Assembly (NCBI GenBank): GCA_031293105.1
Contig: JAUMSA010000168.1
Location: forward strand, 1 to 5,902
DNA: 5,902 bases
Direction: 5' to 3'
Origin: Butyricicoccus sp.
GTDB lineage: Bacteria > Bacillota > Clostridia > Oscillospirales > Butyricicoccaceae
Shown here: in pieces, positions 1 to 5,902 of the stretch
How the letters are laid out: the number at the start of each line of letters is the position of its first letter
Numbering within the stretch: position 1 is the stretch's first letter
Notes under the pieces: generated by a model
Database searches by the model: none
What the model was told of the DNA's origin: nothing
The model's input: only the letters and a program-made list of their open reading frames with translations
Program-made: the position numbers and the translations under genes

Positions 1-557
1 ATAAGGGACAGCAGGAGGACAAGCGAATCCGGCGGACCAAAAAGCTTCTGCGGCAGGCATTGGCCAGCCTGATGCAGGAAAAGGAGTTTCCAAACATCAC
101 CGTGACCGACGTGGTGCGGCGGGCGGACATCAATCGGGGGACCTTTTATGCGTATTATCGGGATGTATTCGACCTGCGCGAAAAGGTGGAAAACGAAATT
201 GTGGACGCGCTGCGCGACTTAATCGCCCACGCACTGCCCAGCCCGAACGCCACCACCATCGAACCGCTGATCGAGCAATCGGTCGCTTATTTAGAGCAAA
301 ATCACGATTTAACCTATGCGCTCCTGAGCGATCGCAGTATGGGCAGCTTTGAACAAAAGCTGATGGCGTTGATGGAGGAATGCAGCTGCTTGATTCGTCC
401 GCCCCGGCAGCCGGAGGACTATTTTTCCATCTGGTTTGCGGCCGCTGGCTGCATCGGTGTGATGAAAAAATGGATGACCCGCGAAAAGCCCGCTGGGCGG
501 GATGCGGTCATCCGTCGTATGGACGAAATGCTGTGCAGCATCCTGCACATGGCCTAA
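1..557 (+). CDS. TetR/AcrR-family transcriptional regulator (5' end outside window)
   Basis: The frame is open from base 3 to the TAA at 555-557, giving 184 visible residues. Seen: a basic N-terminal helix (DKRIRRTKKLL, visible residues 6-16), then a TetR-type helix-turn-helix at about 33-52 with the signature TVTDVVRRADINRGTFYAYY. The rest is a helical ligand/dimer domain ending in a G-x-x-G-V-M-K-K-W pattern near visible residues 137-145, which resembles the TetR_C_8-like domain common in Firmicutes. Family knowledge: such proteins are cytoplasmic dimers that bind an operator, usually as repressors released by a small ligand. No ATG, GTG or TTG occurs in frame before the TTG at 60, and starting there would cut off helix 1, so the true start lies left of base 1, probably by only a few codons. 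Its promoter, operator and target genes are not visible, and the ligand cannot be told. It converges on recQ and is separated from it by a terminator. Family call sure; specific role unknown. Confidence 0.93.
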   Translation, partial: KGQQEDKRIRRTKKLLRQALASLMQEKEFPNITVTDVVRRADINRGTFYAYYRDVFDLREKVENEIVDALRDLIAHALPSPNATTIEPLIEQSVAYLEQNHDLTYALLSDRSMGSFEQKLMALMEECSCLIRPPRQPEDYFSIWFAAAGCIGVMKKWMTREKPAGRDAVIRRMDEMLCSILHMA

Positions 558-558
558 C

Positions 559-589
559 AAAAAAACCGCACGATATCGTGCGGTTTTTT
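559..589. terminator. Bidirectional intrinsic terminator between TetR gene and recQ
   Basis: Bases 560-589 are a perfect palindrome with half-site AAAAAACCGCACGAT. As RNA this gives a 7-bp GC-rich stem (566-572 with 577-583), an ATAT loop and flanking A-U pairs. On the + strand the stem is followed by six T (584-589), ending the TetR transcript; on the - strand it is followed by seven T (complement of 559-565), ending the recQ transcript. It starts two bases after the TetR stop and abuts the recQ stop codon (592-590), so one element serves both convergent genes. Confidence 0.93.
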
Positions 590-2620
590 CTATCTTGTGA
601 TGGGCAGTCCCAGTTTTTTTAGCCGGGCGATAATTGAGCCGAGCGGGCGCTCGTGCCGGGACGCGATCTCGAGCACGGTCAGATGCTGGGAGGCTTCCTC
701 GCGCAAATAATCGTCCTCGCGGTCCGACCAGGGCTTTAGCAGTCCCTGGTCGCGCGCGCTGATGCGCTGGGCGGACGCCGCGCCTGGCGGAGGCGGTTCC
801 TTTCCGGTTGCCTTTTGCACATACCGTTTGATGAGCGCAACAAAGGCTTCGCCATATTTGTCAGCCTTGGTGCGGCCGACGCCCGACACTTCCAGAAATT
901 CGCCCACGGTGACCGGTTGGCGGACGCACATGTCCTGTAAGGTTGCATTGGAAAAAATCACATAGGCCGGTACGCGCTCGCGCGCCGCGATTTCGCCGCG
1001 CAGCGCGCGCAAGGCCTCGTACAGGCTGCTCTGTTCGATTTCGCGCACGTCCTTTTTGCGCTTGTCGCGTGGCAACTTGACCGTAAAGGGCAGGCGCTTG
1101 CGGATGATATCGGCCGATTTCAGGCACAGGCACACCGTCGGATATTGGTCGCCGGAGCTTTCCAGATAGCCGCTTTCGAGCAGGCGGTCGATCAGGTCGC
1201 GGATGCGTTTTAACGAGTCCTCGCGCATGATGCCGTAGGTGGACAGCGTATCAAACTCATTTTGCCGGATGCGTTCGTTGTCCGCGCCGCGCAGGATGTC
1301 GGCAAGCAGCGCTTTTCCGACCGTGCGGCCGCGCTGCTGCAAGCGGTAGACACAGGACACAATCTTTTGTGCTTCCAGCGTGGCATCGACTTGTTCAAAC
1401 TTGGTCAGGCAGTTCGAGCAGTTGTCGCACGAAAGCGGTGCATCCTCCCCAAAGTACCGCAGCAGGAACCGCCGCAGGCAATCGGTCGTGGTCGCGTAAA
1501 AGACCATCTGCTGCAATCGCGCCTTGTCGCGCTCACGCAGCGTGCGGCGGGTGCGCTCGTCGAGTTCTTCGTCGTCGTGGCCGTGCTCGATGAGAAATTC
1601 ACAGGTGCGCACATCCTGCGGGCTGTACAACAGGATGCAGTCGGCCGGGGAACCATCGCGCCCGGCGCGCCCGGCTTCCTGGTAATAGCTTTCGATGTTC
1701 TGCGGCAGATTATAATGGATGACAAACGACACATTGGATTTGTCGATGCCCATGCCGAAGGCGTTGGTCGCCACCATCACTTGCAGCCGGTCGAACAGAA
1801 AATCCTCCTGGCTTTCGCGGCGGCTGGCTGCGTCCATCCCGGCGTGGTACCGTCCGGCGGCAAAGCCGCGCGCGACCAGCATTTCATGGACGTCATCGAC
1901 CGCCTTGCGGGTCGCGCAGTAGACGATGCCGCTCTGGCCCATCCGCTCGCGCAGTAGCGTGACCAGGTGTTCGCGTTTGTCGTGCGGTTTTTCGGTCACA
2001 AAGGTCAGGTTGGGCCGGTCAAAGCCGGATACGCACACAAGCGGGTCGCGCAGCCCGAGCAAACGGACGATGTCCTGCCGTACGGCTTCGGTGGCCGTGG
2101 CCGTGAACGCCCCCACCGGCGGCCGCTCGGGCAGGGCGTGCAGAAAATCGACAATTTTGCTGTAACTCGGCCGGAAATCTTGCCCCCATTGCGAGATACA
2201 GTGGGCTTCATCCACGGCCACATAGGCCAGCGGCACGCGCTCAAACAGCGCCTGAAAACCGCTCATCTCCAGCCGTTCGGGGGAAACATACAGAAGGCGC
2301 AGTTCGCCGCGGTACGCGCGGGCATAGACCGCCCGCTGCTGTTCGGCCGAGAGGGCGCTGTTGAGATACGCGGCCGGGATGCCCGCCTGGCGAAGCGCCC
2401 CCACCTGGTCTTTCATCAGCGAAATCAGCGGGGACACCACCACGGTCAGCCCGGGCACGAGCAGGGCAGGCACCTGGAAGCACACCGACTTGCCCGCGCC
2501 GGTCGGCATGACGCCGAGCACGTCGCGGCCTTCAAGCAGGGCGTCCACCAGCTCCTTTTGTCGGCCGCGGAAGGCCGCATGGCCAAAATATTCCTTTAAG
2601 ACCGCTTCGGGCGTGTGCAT
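590..2620 (-). CDS. recQ: ATP-dependent DNA helicase RecQ
   Basis: A 676-residue RecQ, a 3'-5' DNA helicase that unwinds ends, forks and recombination intermediates. Domains seen: motif 0 (F17, Q21), Walker A MPTGAGKS (38-45), DEAH box (137-140) followed by the RecQ aromatic-rich loop CISQWGQDFRPSY (141-153), TATAT (173-177), and motif VI QEAGRAGRDG (314-323). The zinc site is C381, C398, C401, C404; then come an RQC winged-helix region (about 410-515), HRDC (about 530-602), a proline-containing linker, and a C-terminal W631...IA...RL.KLGL module resembling a Myb/SANT-like HTH. All catalytic motifs are intact. Start: ATG at 2620 has GGAGG nine bases upstream and matches the usual RecQ N-terminus. 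A longer frame from the TTG at 2683 would begin inside the promoter -35 box and is rejected. The gene diverges from sbcDC and ends at the shared terminator. The last 48 residues are beyond the standard core architecture. Confidence 0.97.
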   Translation of the reverse strand: MHTPEAVLKEYFGHAAFRGRQKELVDALLEGRDVLGVMPTGAGKSVCFQVPALLVPGLTVVVSPLISLMKDQVGALRQAGIPAAYLNSALSAEQQRAVYARAYRGELRLLYVSPERLEMSGFQALFERVPLAYVAVDEAHCISQWGQDFRPSYSKIVDFLHALPERPPVGAFTATATEAVRQDIVRLLGLRDPLVCVSGFDRPNLTFVTEKPHDKREHLVTLLRERMGQSGIVYCATRKAVDDVHEMLVARGFAAGRYHAGMDAASRRESQEDFLFDRLQVMVATNAFGMGIDKSNVSFVIHYNLPQNIESYYQEAGRAGRDGSPADCILLYSPQDVRTCEFLIEHGHDDEELDERTRRTLRERDKARLQQMVFYATTTDCLRRFLLRYFGEDAPLSCDNCSNCLTKFEQVDATLEAQKIVSCVYRLQQRGRTVGKALLADILRGADNERIRQNEFDTLSTYGIMREDSLKRIRDLIDRLLESGYLESSGDQYPTVCLCLKSADIIRKRLPFTVKLPRDKRKKDVREIEQSSLYEALRALRGEIAARERVPAYVIFSNATLQDMCVRQPVTVGEFLEVSGVGRTKADKYGEAFVALIKRYVQKATGKEPPPPGAASAQRISARDQGLLKPWSDREDDYLREEASQHLTVLEIASRHERPLGSIIARLKKLGLPITR

Positions 2621-2629
2621 GGGCGGGTT

Positions 2630-2634
2630 CCTCC
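2630..2634 (-). promoter_or_regulatory. recQ ribosome binding site
   Basis: The - strand reads GGAGG at 2634-2630, nine bases before the ATG whose first base is 2620. It decides the recQ start: the alternative TTG at 2683 has no comparable site and overlaps promoter sequence. Confidence 0.88.
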
Positions 2635-2654
2635 GTTTCTCAAAATCAACGACT

Positions 2655-2683
2655 ATTATACGAAAAATCGGCTCAAAATGCAA
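2655..2683 (-). promoter_or_regulatory. recQ promoter (sigma-A type)
   Basis: On the - strand a perfect -10 box TATAAT (2660-2655) lies 17 bases downstream of TTGCAT (2683-2678), a partial match to the -35 consensus. Transcription should start near 2648, giving a leader of about 28 bases that holds the GGAGG site. The position between the divergent genes and the optimal spacer support the call; the -35 half is weak. Confidence 0.75.
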
Positions 2684-2699
2684 TGGCTGCCCGCGCTTG

Positions 2700-2723
2700 C
2701 CCGGTTATGCTATAATAACGGGG
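2700..2723. repeat. Imperfect dyad over the sbcD -10 box (candidate operator)
   Basis: The left arm CCCGGTTAT (2700-2708) and right arm ATAACGGGG (2715-2723) are inverted repeats matching at 8 of 9 positions, separated by six bases. The dyad covers most of the extended -10 element and reaches the predicted start of transcription, where a bound repressor would block the promoter. It does not resemble the Gram-positive LexA box as I know it. No binding protein can be named, and a chance symmetry helped by the AT-rich -10 box is possible. Confidence 0.4.
2708..2716 (+). promoter_or_regulatory. sbcDC promoter (extended -10)
   Basis: TGCTATAAT at 2708-2716 is a perfect extended -10 (TG, one base, TATAAT). 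No good -35 is seen at the right distance; the best candidate is CTGCCC at 2687-2692 with an 18-base spacer. Extended -10 promoters can work without a strong -35. The expected start is about 2722-2724, only 15-17 bases before the sbcD ATG. It presumably drives sbcD and sbcC together. Confidence 0.75.
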
Positions 2724-2730
2724 AAAGGAG
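2724..2730 (+). promoter_or_regulatory. sbcD ribosome binding site
   Basis: AAAGGAG sits eight bases before the ATG at 2739. An ATG at 2731, right after the site, runs into TGA after three codons, so it is not the start. The predicted start of transcription falls at or just before this site, leaving almost no sequence upstream of it in the mRNA. Confidence 0.88.
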
Positions 2731-2738
2731 ATGCCGCC

Positions 2739-3878
2739 ATGAGATTCATCCACTTAGCCGACCTGCATCTGGGCAAGCGCGTGTGCGAGATGTCCATGCT
2801 GGACGACCAAACCTACATTTTAGACCAAATTTTACAGCTGGTGCAGGAGCACCGCGCGGACGCGGTGCTCATCGCCGGGGACGTGTACGACCGCCCGGTG
2901 CCCCCGCCCGAAGCCGTGGCCGTGCTGGACCGGTTTTTAACTCGCTTGCAGGCGCAGGGCGTCGCCTGCCTGCTCATTCCGGGCAACCACGATTCGGACG
3001 AGCGGTTAGCCTTCGGCGCGCGGCTGCTGGACGGCGCGGGCGTGTACCTCGCGCCGGTCTTTGACGGCACAGTGTGCACGGTCACGCTGCGCGACGAGTG
3101 GGGGGACGTGCAGTTTACCCTGCTGCCCTTCCTGCGTCCGGCGCAGGTGCGGCGGTATTTCCCAGACGTGGAACCGGGCGATTACGAGGGCGCGGTACGC
3201 GCGGTGCTGGAAACCGTACCGGCAGCGCCCGATGCTCGCCGGGTGCTGCTCGCCCATCAGTTCGTGACCGCCCGCGGCGTGGCGCCTGAGCGGTGCGAAT
3301 CCGAACTCGCATCCGTGGGCACCCTGGACAATGTGGATGTTTCGGTGTTTGACGGCTTTGATTATGTCGCCCTCGGGCACATCCACGGCCCGCAGCGCAT
3401 CGGCCGGGATACGGCGCGCTATGCCGGGTCGCCGCTCAAGTTTTCGTTTTCCGAGGTGCACCACAAGAAATCGGTGCCGCTCGTCACTTTGGGCGCGAAA
3501 GGGCAGGTCGAGATCGAACGGCTGCCGCTCACGCCCCAGCGCGATTTACGCGAGATTCGCGGCGCGCTGGACGACCTGCTGCACCCGGAACCGGGCACCA
3601 AGACCGACGATTACCTGCACATCACCCTGACCGACGAGGCCGTGCTGGACGCCATGAACAAGGTGCGCACCGTGTACCCGAACACGCTGCGCCTGGACTT
3701 CGACAACACGCTCACCCGTCAGACGGGGACACCCGAACTGGAAAACCGTCCGGCCCTACGCGCGCCATTTGAACTGTTTTCCGAATTTTATGAAAAGCAG
3801 AATGGCCAGCCCATGGATGCGGACATGCAGGCGCTGGTGCGCACAATGCTGGACGACATGGGGGAGGGGAACGCATGA
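2739..3878 (+). CDS. sbcD: Exonuclease SbcCD, nuclease subunit SbcD (Mre11-like)
   Basis: A 379-residue metallophosphoesterase, the nuclease half of the SbcCD complex, which cuts DNA hairpins and trims double-strand ends with two metal ions (normally manganese). All phosphoesterase motifs are present in order: HLADLHLGK (D8, H10), AGDVYDR (D48), PGNHDS (N83, H84), LLAHQF (H173) and LGHIHG (H214, H216). After about residue 270 comes the SbcD-type C-terminal region that caps the active site and contacts SbcC. The length is normal for the family, and the residue numbers of the first motifs coincide with those of E. coli SbcD as I recall them. The start at 2739 follows AAAGGAG by eight bases and begins exactly at the conserved MRFIHLADLH. 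The frame is open upstream to about 2361, but that part lies opposite recQ. The TGA overlaps the sbcC ATG, so the subunits are probably translationally coupled. Confidence 0.97.
   Translation: MRFIHLADLHLGKRVCEMSMLDDQTYILDQILQLVQEHRADAVLIAGDVYDRPVPPPEAVAVLDRFLTRLQAQGVACLLIPGNHDSDERLAFGARLLDGAGVYLAPVFDGTVCTVTLRDEWGDVQFTLLPFLRPAQVRRYFPDVEPGDYEGAVRAVLETVPAAPDARRVLLAHQFVTARGVAPERCESELASVGTLDNVDVSVFDGFDYVALGHIHGPQRIGRDTARYAGSPLKFSFSEVHHKKSVPLVTLGAKGQVEIERLPLTPQRDLREIRGALDDLLHPEPGTKTDDYLHITLTDEAVLDAMNKVRTVYPNTLRLDFDNTLTRQTGTPELENRPALRAPFELFSEFYEKQNGQPMDADMQALVRTMLDDMGEGNA
2847..2870. repeat. Perfect 10-bp inverted repeat inside sbcD
   Basis: GAGCACCGCG (2847-2856) and CGCGGTGCTC (2861-2870) are perfect inverted repeats around the four-base loop CGGA, about 110-130 bases into sbcD (codons 37-44, EHRADAVL). 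In RNA this is a strong GC-rich hairpin. No T tract follows, so it is not an intrinsic terminator. It may only reflect GC-rich codon choice. Confidence 0.6.
3860..3869 (+). promoter_or_regulatory. sbcC ribosome binding site within the end of sbcD
   Basis: The purine run GGGGGAGGGG, with GGAGG at 3863-3867, lies inside the last sbcD codons, seven bases before the sbcC ATG at 3875. It supports that start and translation coupled to termination of sbcD. Confidence 0.8.
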
Positions 3879-5902
3879 AACCGCTGCATTTGACCATCAG
3901 CGCCTTTGGGCCGTATGCCGGGCGCACCGAGGTCGCTTTTGAGGACTTCGGCGAGAGCGGCCTGTATCTCATCACGGGCGACACGGGCGCGGGCAAGACC
4001 ACGCTGTTTGACGCCATCACCTTTGCCCTGTACGGCGAGGCCAGCGGCCAAACACGCGACAGCGTCATGCTGCGCAGCGACTATGCGGACGCGGCGGCCA
4101 AGACCTTTGTGGCGCTGACCTTCCGGTATCACGACAAGGTGTACACGGTCGAGCGCAATCCGCAGTACACCCGTCCCAAACAGCGCGGCGCGGGCGTGAC
4201 CACCGAAGCGGCAGGCGCGACGCTGACCTATCCAGATGGCCGGGTCGTGACCGGTGCGCGGCAGGTGACCGAAGCCGTAACCGAACTTATCGGCATCGAC
4301 CGCGCCCAGTTCGGCCAGATCGTGATGATCGCTCAGGGCGATTTTTTGCAGCTGCTGCTGGCCGATACCCGCCAGCGAGCGGGCATTTTCCGCCGGATTT
4401 TTTCGACCGAGCACTTCCAGCGGTTCCAGCTGGCGCTCAAAGACCGCGCCAAACAGGCATCGCGCCAGTATGACGACCTGAAAAAGGGCGCCGAGCAGTA
4501 CATCGCGCAGATCGTGTGCGATGACCGGGACGCGCTGCGCGACGCCTGCGCGGCAGCCGACGCGCATACGCTGGATGCCTTGCTGCCGCAGCTGACCGAC
4601 GCGGTGGCCGAGGACCGCGCGAGCGAAAAAAAGCTGGCGGACAGCCTGGAAACCGGACGGCAGGGGCTGGAAGCCCTGGCCGCCGCGGTGTCCAAGGCCG
4701 AACAGGAAGCCGCCCTGCGCGCCCAAGCCGCTGAGGGCGAAACCAAATACGGACAGCTTCAGCAGGCGCAGGCAGTGCTCGAGCAAGCCTTGCAGGCCGA
4801 GCAGGCCAAGGCGGACACGCGGCAGGCCCTCGCCGACCGCATCGCCCGTGCCCAGGCCGAACTGCCCGCGTATGATGAACTGGATGCCGCCGTCCGCACC
4901 TTGCAGCAGGCCGAGACCGAAGGGAAAAAGGCGACGCAGGCCTGTGCACAGGCCAAGCAGCAGGCCGAACAGCTGGAAGCGCAGCGGCAGGCGCTGACCC
5001 AGCAGCGGGAGCGCGTACAAGATGCGCCCGTCCGGCTGGTCGAGGCACGCGCCGCACAGGAAAAGGTAGCCACACGCCAGCAGGCGCTGGCTGGGCTGGC
5101 TCGCACCTACAACGAAACCCGCGCGCTGGTGCGCACCTATCAAAACGCGAAAAAAGCCTATCTCGAGCAGGAGCAGGAGAACGAAACCCAGCAAAGGGCT
5201 TTTCAGGAGCTCGAGCGTGCCTTTTTGCGCGGCCAGGCGGGCGTGCTGGCGGCCGGGCTGACCGAGGGGCAACCCTGCCCGGTGTGCGGTTCCACCCACC
5301 ATCCCGCGCCCGCCCGGCCTTCCGGCCGGGACGTGACCGAAGTGGCACTGGACGAAGCCCGCACGCAGGCCGAGAAAGCGCGCGAACAGGCGCGCACAGC
5401 CAGCGAACAGGCAGCCGCCGCCCGGGCGGCGGCCGATGCCGGGAAAAACCGGCTGCTTGCCGATGTGCAGGCGCTGTTGGGCGCCGACATCGGCTTGGAA
5501 GGGCTCAAAGAACGGCTTTCGGGCGAGATCGAGCAGAGCAAAGCAACCAGCGCGGCGCTTTTGGAGCAAGTCAAGACGCTGACCGAACAGGCTCAAACCC
5601 ATGCCGCCTGCGAAAAGAGCCTGCACGAACTGGACGAACAGGCCGCTCGGCAGCAGCAGGAACAGGCGGCCTTGGAGCGAGCGCAGGCCGAGAGTGGCGA
5701 ACGCCGCGCAGCGGCGGCTGCCGCCGTGCAGGCGCTGCGGGGACGGCTGGCCTTTGCGGGCAAGCAGGAAGTCATGCAAGCCCTAAACGCCGACCGCAAA
5801 CAGCTGGAAACCCTGCAAGCCGCGCTCGAACAGGCTGAGCGCGCCCGTACGGCGGGCGCGGAAGCGCTTGCGCGGCAGACCGCGGCGCTCGACACCCCTG
5901 TC
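3875..5902 (+). CDS. sbcC: Exonuclease SbcCD, ATPase subunit SbcC (Rad50-like; 3' end outside window)
   Basis: I translated this frame from the ATG at 3875 to the window end and found no stop in 676 codons. The N-terminal ABC-type ATPase lobe covers about residues 1-180, with Walker A GDTGAGKTT (35-43; K41, T42), the family sequence FDAITFALYGEASG just after it, and the Q-loop in MIAQGDF (Q154). A long coiled coil rich in Q, A, E and R runs from about 185 to 460. The zinc hook CPVC (468-471) follows, and a second, returning coil starts near 490. In the family two hooks bind one zinc ion and join two SbcC arms, while ATP binding by the heads controls access of DNA to SbcD. The second ATPase lobe (signature motif, Walker B) must lie beyond the right edge; family members are about 1,000 residues long. 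The ATG overlaps the sbcD TGA as ATGA, so the two form one operon. Truncation is due to the window edge only. Confidence 0.97.
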   Translation, partial: MKPLHLTISAFGPYAGRTEVAFEDFGESGLYLITGDTGAGKTTLFDAITFALYGEASGQTRDSVMLRSDYADAAAKTFVALTFRYHDKVYTVERNPQYTRPKQRGAGVTTEAAGATLTYPDGRVVTGARQVTEAVTELIGIDRAQFGQIVMIAQGDFLQLLLADTRQRAGIFRRIFSTEHFQRFQLALKDRAKQASRQYDDLKKGAEQYIAQIVCDDRDALRDACAAADAHTLDALLPQLTDAVAEDRASEKKLADSLETGRQGLEALAAAVSKAEQEAALRAQAAEGETKYGQLQQAQAVLEQALQAEQAKADTRQALADRIARAQAELPAYDELDAAVRTLQQAETEGKKATQACAQAKQQAEQLEAQRQALTQQRERVQDAPVRLVEARAAQEKVATRQQALAGLARTYNETRALVRTYQNAKKAYLEQEQENETQQRAFQELERAFLRGQAGVLAAGLTEGQPCPVCGSTHHPAPARPSGRDVTEVALDEARTQAEKAREQARTASEQAAAARAAADAGKNRLLADVQALLGADIGLEGLKERLSGEIEQSKATSAALLEQVKTLTEQAQTHAACEKSLHELDEQAARQQQEQAALERAQAESGERRAAAAAAVQALRGRLAFAGKQEVMQALNADRKQLETLQAALEQAERARTAGAEALARQTAALDTPV

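Noticed and set aside
60..62. TTG as the start of the TetR gene.
   Set aside because: The frame is open to the left edge and encodes the basic first helix of the TetR DNA-binding domain, so the gene starts outside the window.
1650..1675. Short tandem GCGCCCGG-like repeat.
   Set aside because: It encodes the A-G-R-A-G-R of RecQ motif VI, so the protein sequence explains it.
1262..1957. Open frames of about 230 and 210 codons on the + strand opposite recQ (also 1967-2599).
   Set aside because: They are shadows of the intact recQ gene, with no domain and no convincing start signals.
2621..2683. N-terminal extension of RecQ from a TTG at 2683.
   Set aside because: The TTG is the -35 box of the recQ promoter and the extension contains the -10 box and ribosome binding site. 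The ATG at 2620 fits the family N-terminus.
2361..2738. Upstream extension of the sbcD frame.
   Set aside because: It overlaps recQ on the other strand, is unlike SbcD, and contains the sbcD promoter. The conserved protein start and ribosome binding site are at 2739.
2621..2738. Possible LexA (SOS) box between recQ and sbcD.
   Set aside because: I saw no GAAC-N4-GTTC-like dyad on either strand, so SOS control is not supported by the sequence.
3788..5779. A long open frame of about 660 codons on the - strand opposite sbcC and the end of sbcD.
   Set aside because: The + strand encodes clear SbcC with Walker A, Q-loop and zinc hook. The antisense frame stays open because of GC-rich codons and the Q/A/E-rich coiled coil, and its translation shows no recognisable domain.

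Overview
The window looks like an ordinary chromosomal segment of a GC-rich member of the Firmicutes, probably a Clostridia/Oscillospirales-type gut anaerobe. This placement is inference. It rests on the TetR C-terminal domain type, the GGAGG-type ribosome binding sites, consensus sigma-A-like -10 boxes, Clostridia-like wording of the SbcC ATPase motifs, and GC-rich codon use in all genes. No mobile element, tRNA, rRNA or CRISPR array is visible.

Layout: (1) Bases 1-557 hold the 3' part of a TetR-family regulator on the + strand, whose start lies outside the window. (2) Bases 559-589 are a perfect palindrome with flanking A and T tracts. It fills the 32-base gap between the convergent TetR gene and recQ and serves both as a terminator. 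(3) Bases 590-2620 (- strand) encode a full-length RecQ helicase with helicase core, zinc-binding/RQC, HRDC and an extra C-terminal Myb/SANT-like HTH module. (4) Bases 2621-2738 are a compact divergent control region with one promoter for recQ and one for sbcDC, plus a dyad over the sbcD -10 box. (5) Bases 2739-3878 encode complete SbcD. (6) Bases 3875-5902 encode SbcC, overlapping sbcD by 4 bases; the gene runs off the right edge after the zinc hook, inside its second coiled coil.

How the genes work together: SbcD (Mre11-like nuclease) and SbcC (Rad50-like ATPase) form one complex that opens DNA hairpins and processes blocked double-strand ends. RecQ is a 3'-5' helicase that unwinds ends and branched recombination intermediates. 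Sharing a divergent control region makes this a small DNA-end-processing locus. The TetR gene is convergent and insulated by the terminator, so nothing ties it to the repair genes.

I found no previously undescribed system. The points worth a second look are the dyad over the sbcD promoter, the very short sbcD leader, the extra RecQ C-terminal module and a perfect 10-bp inverted repeat inside sbcD. No stretch over 300 bases lacks a gene.
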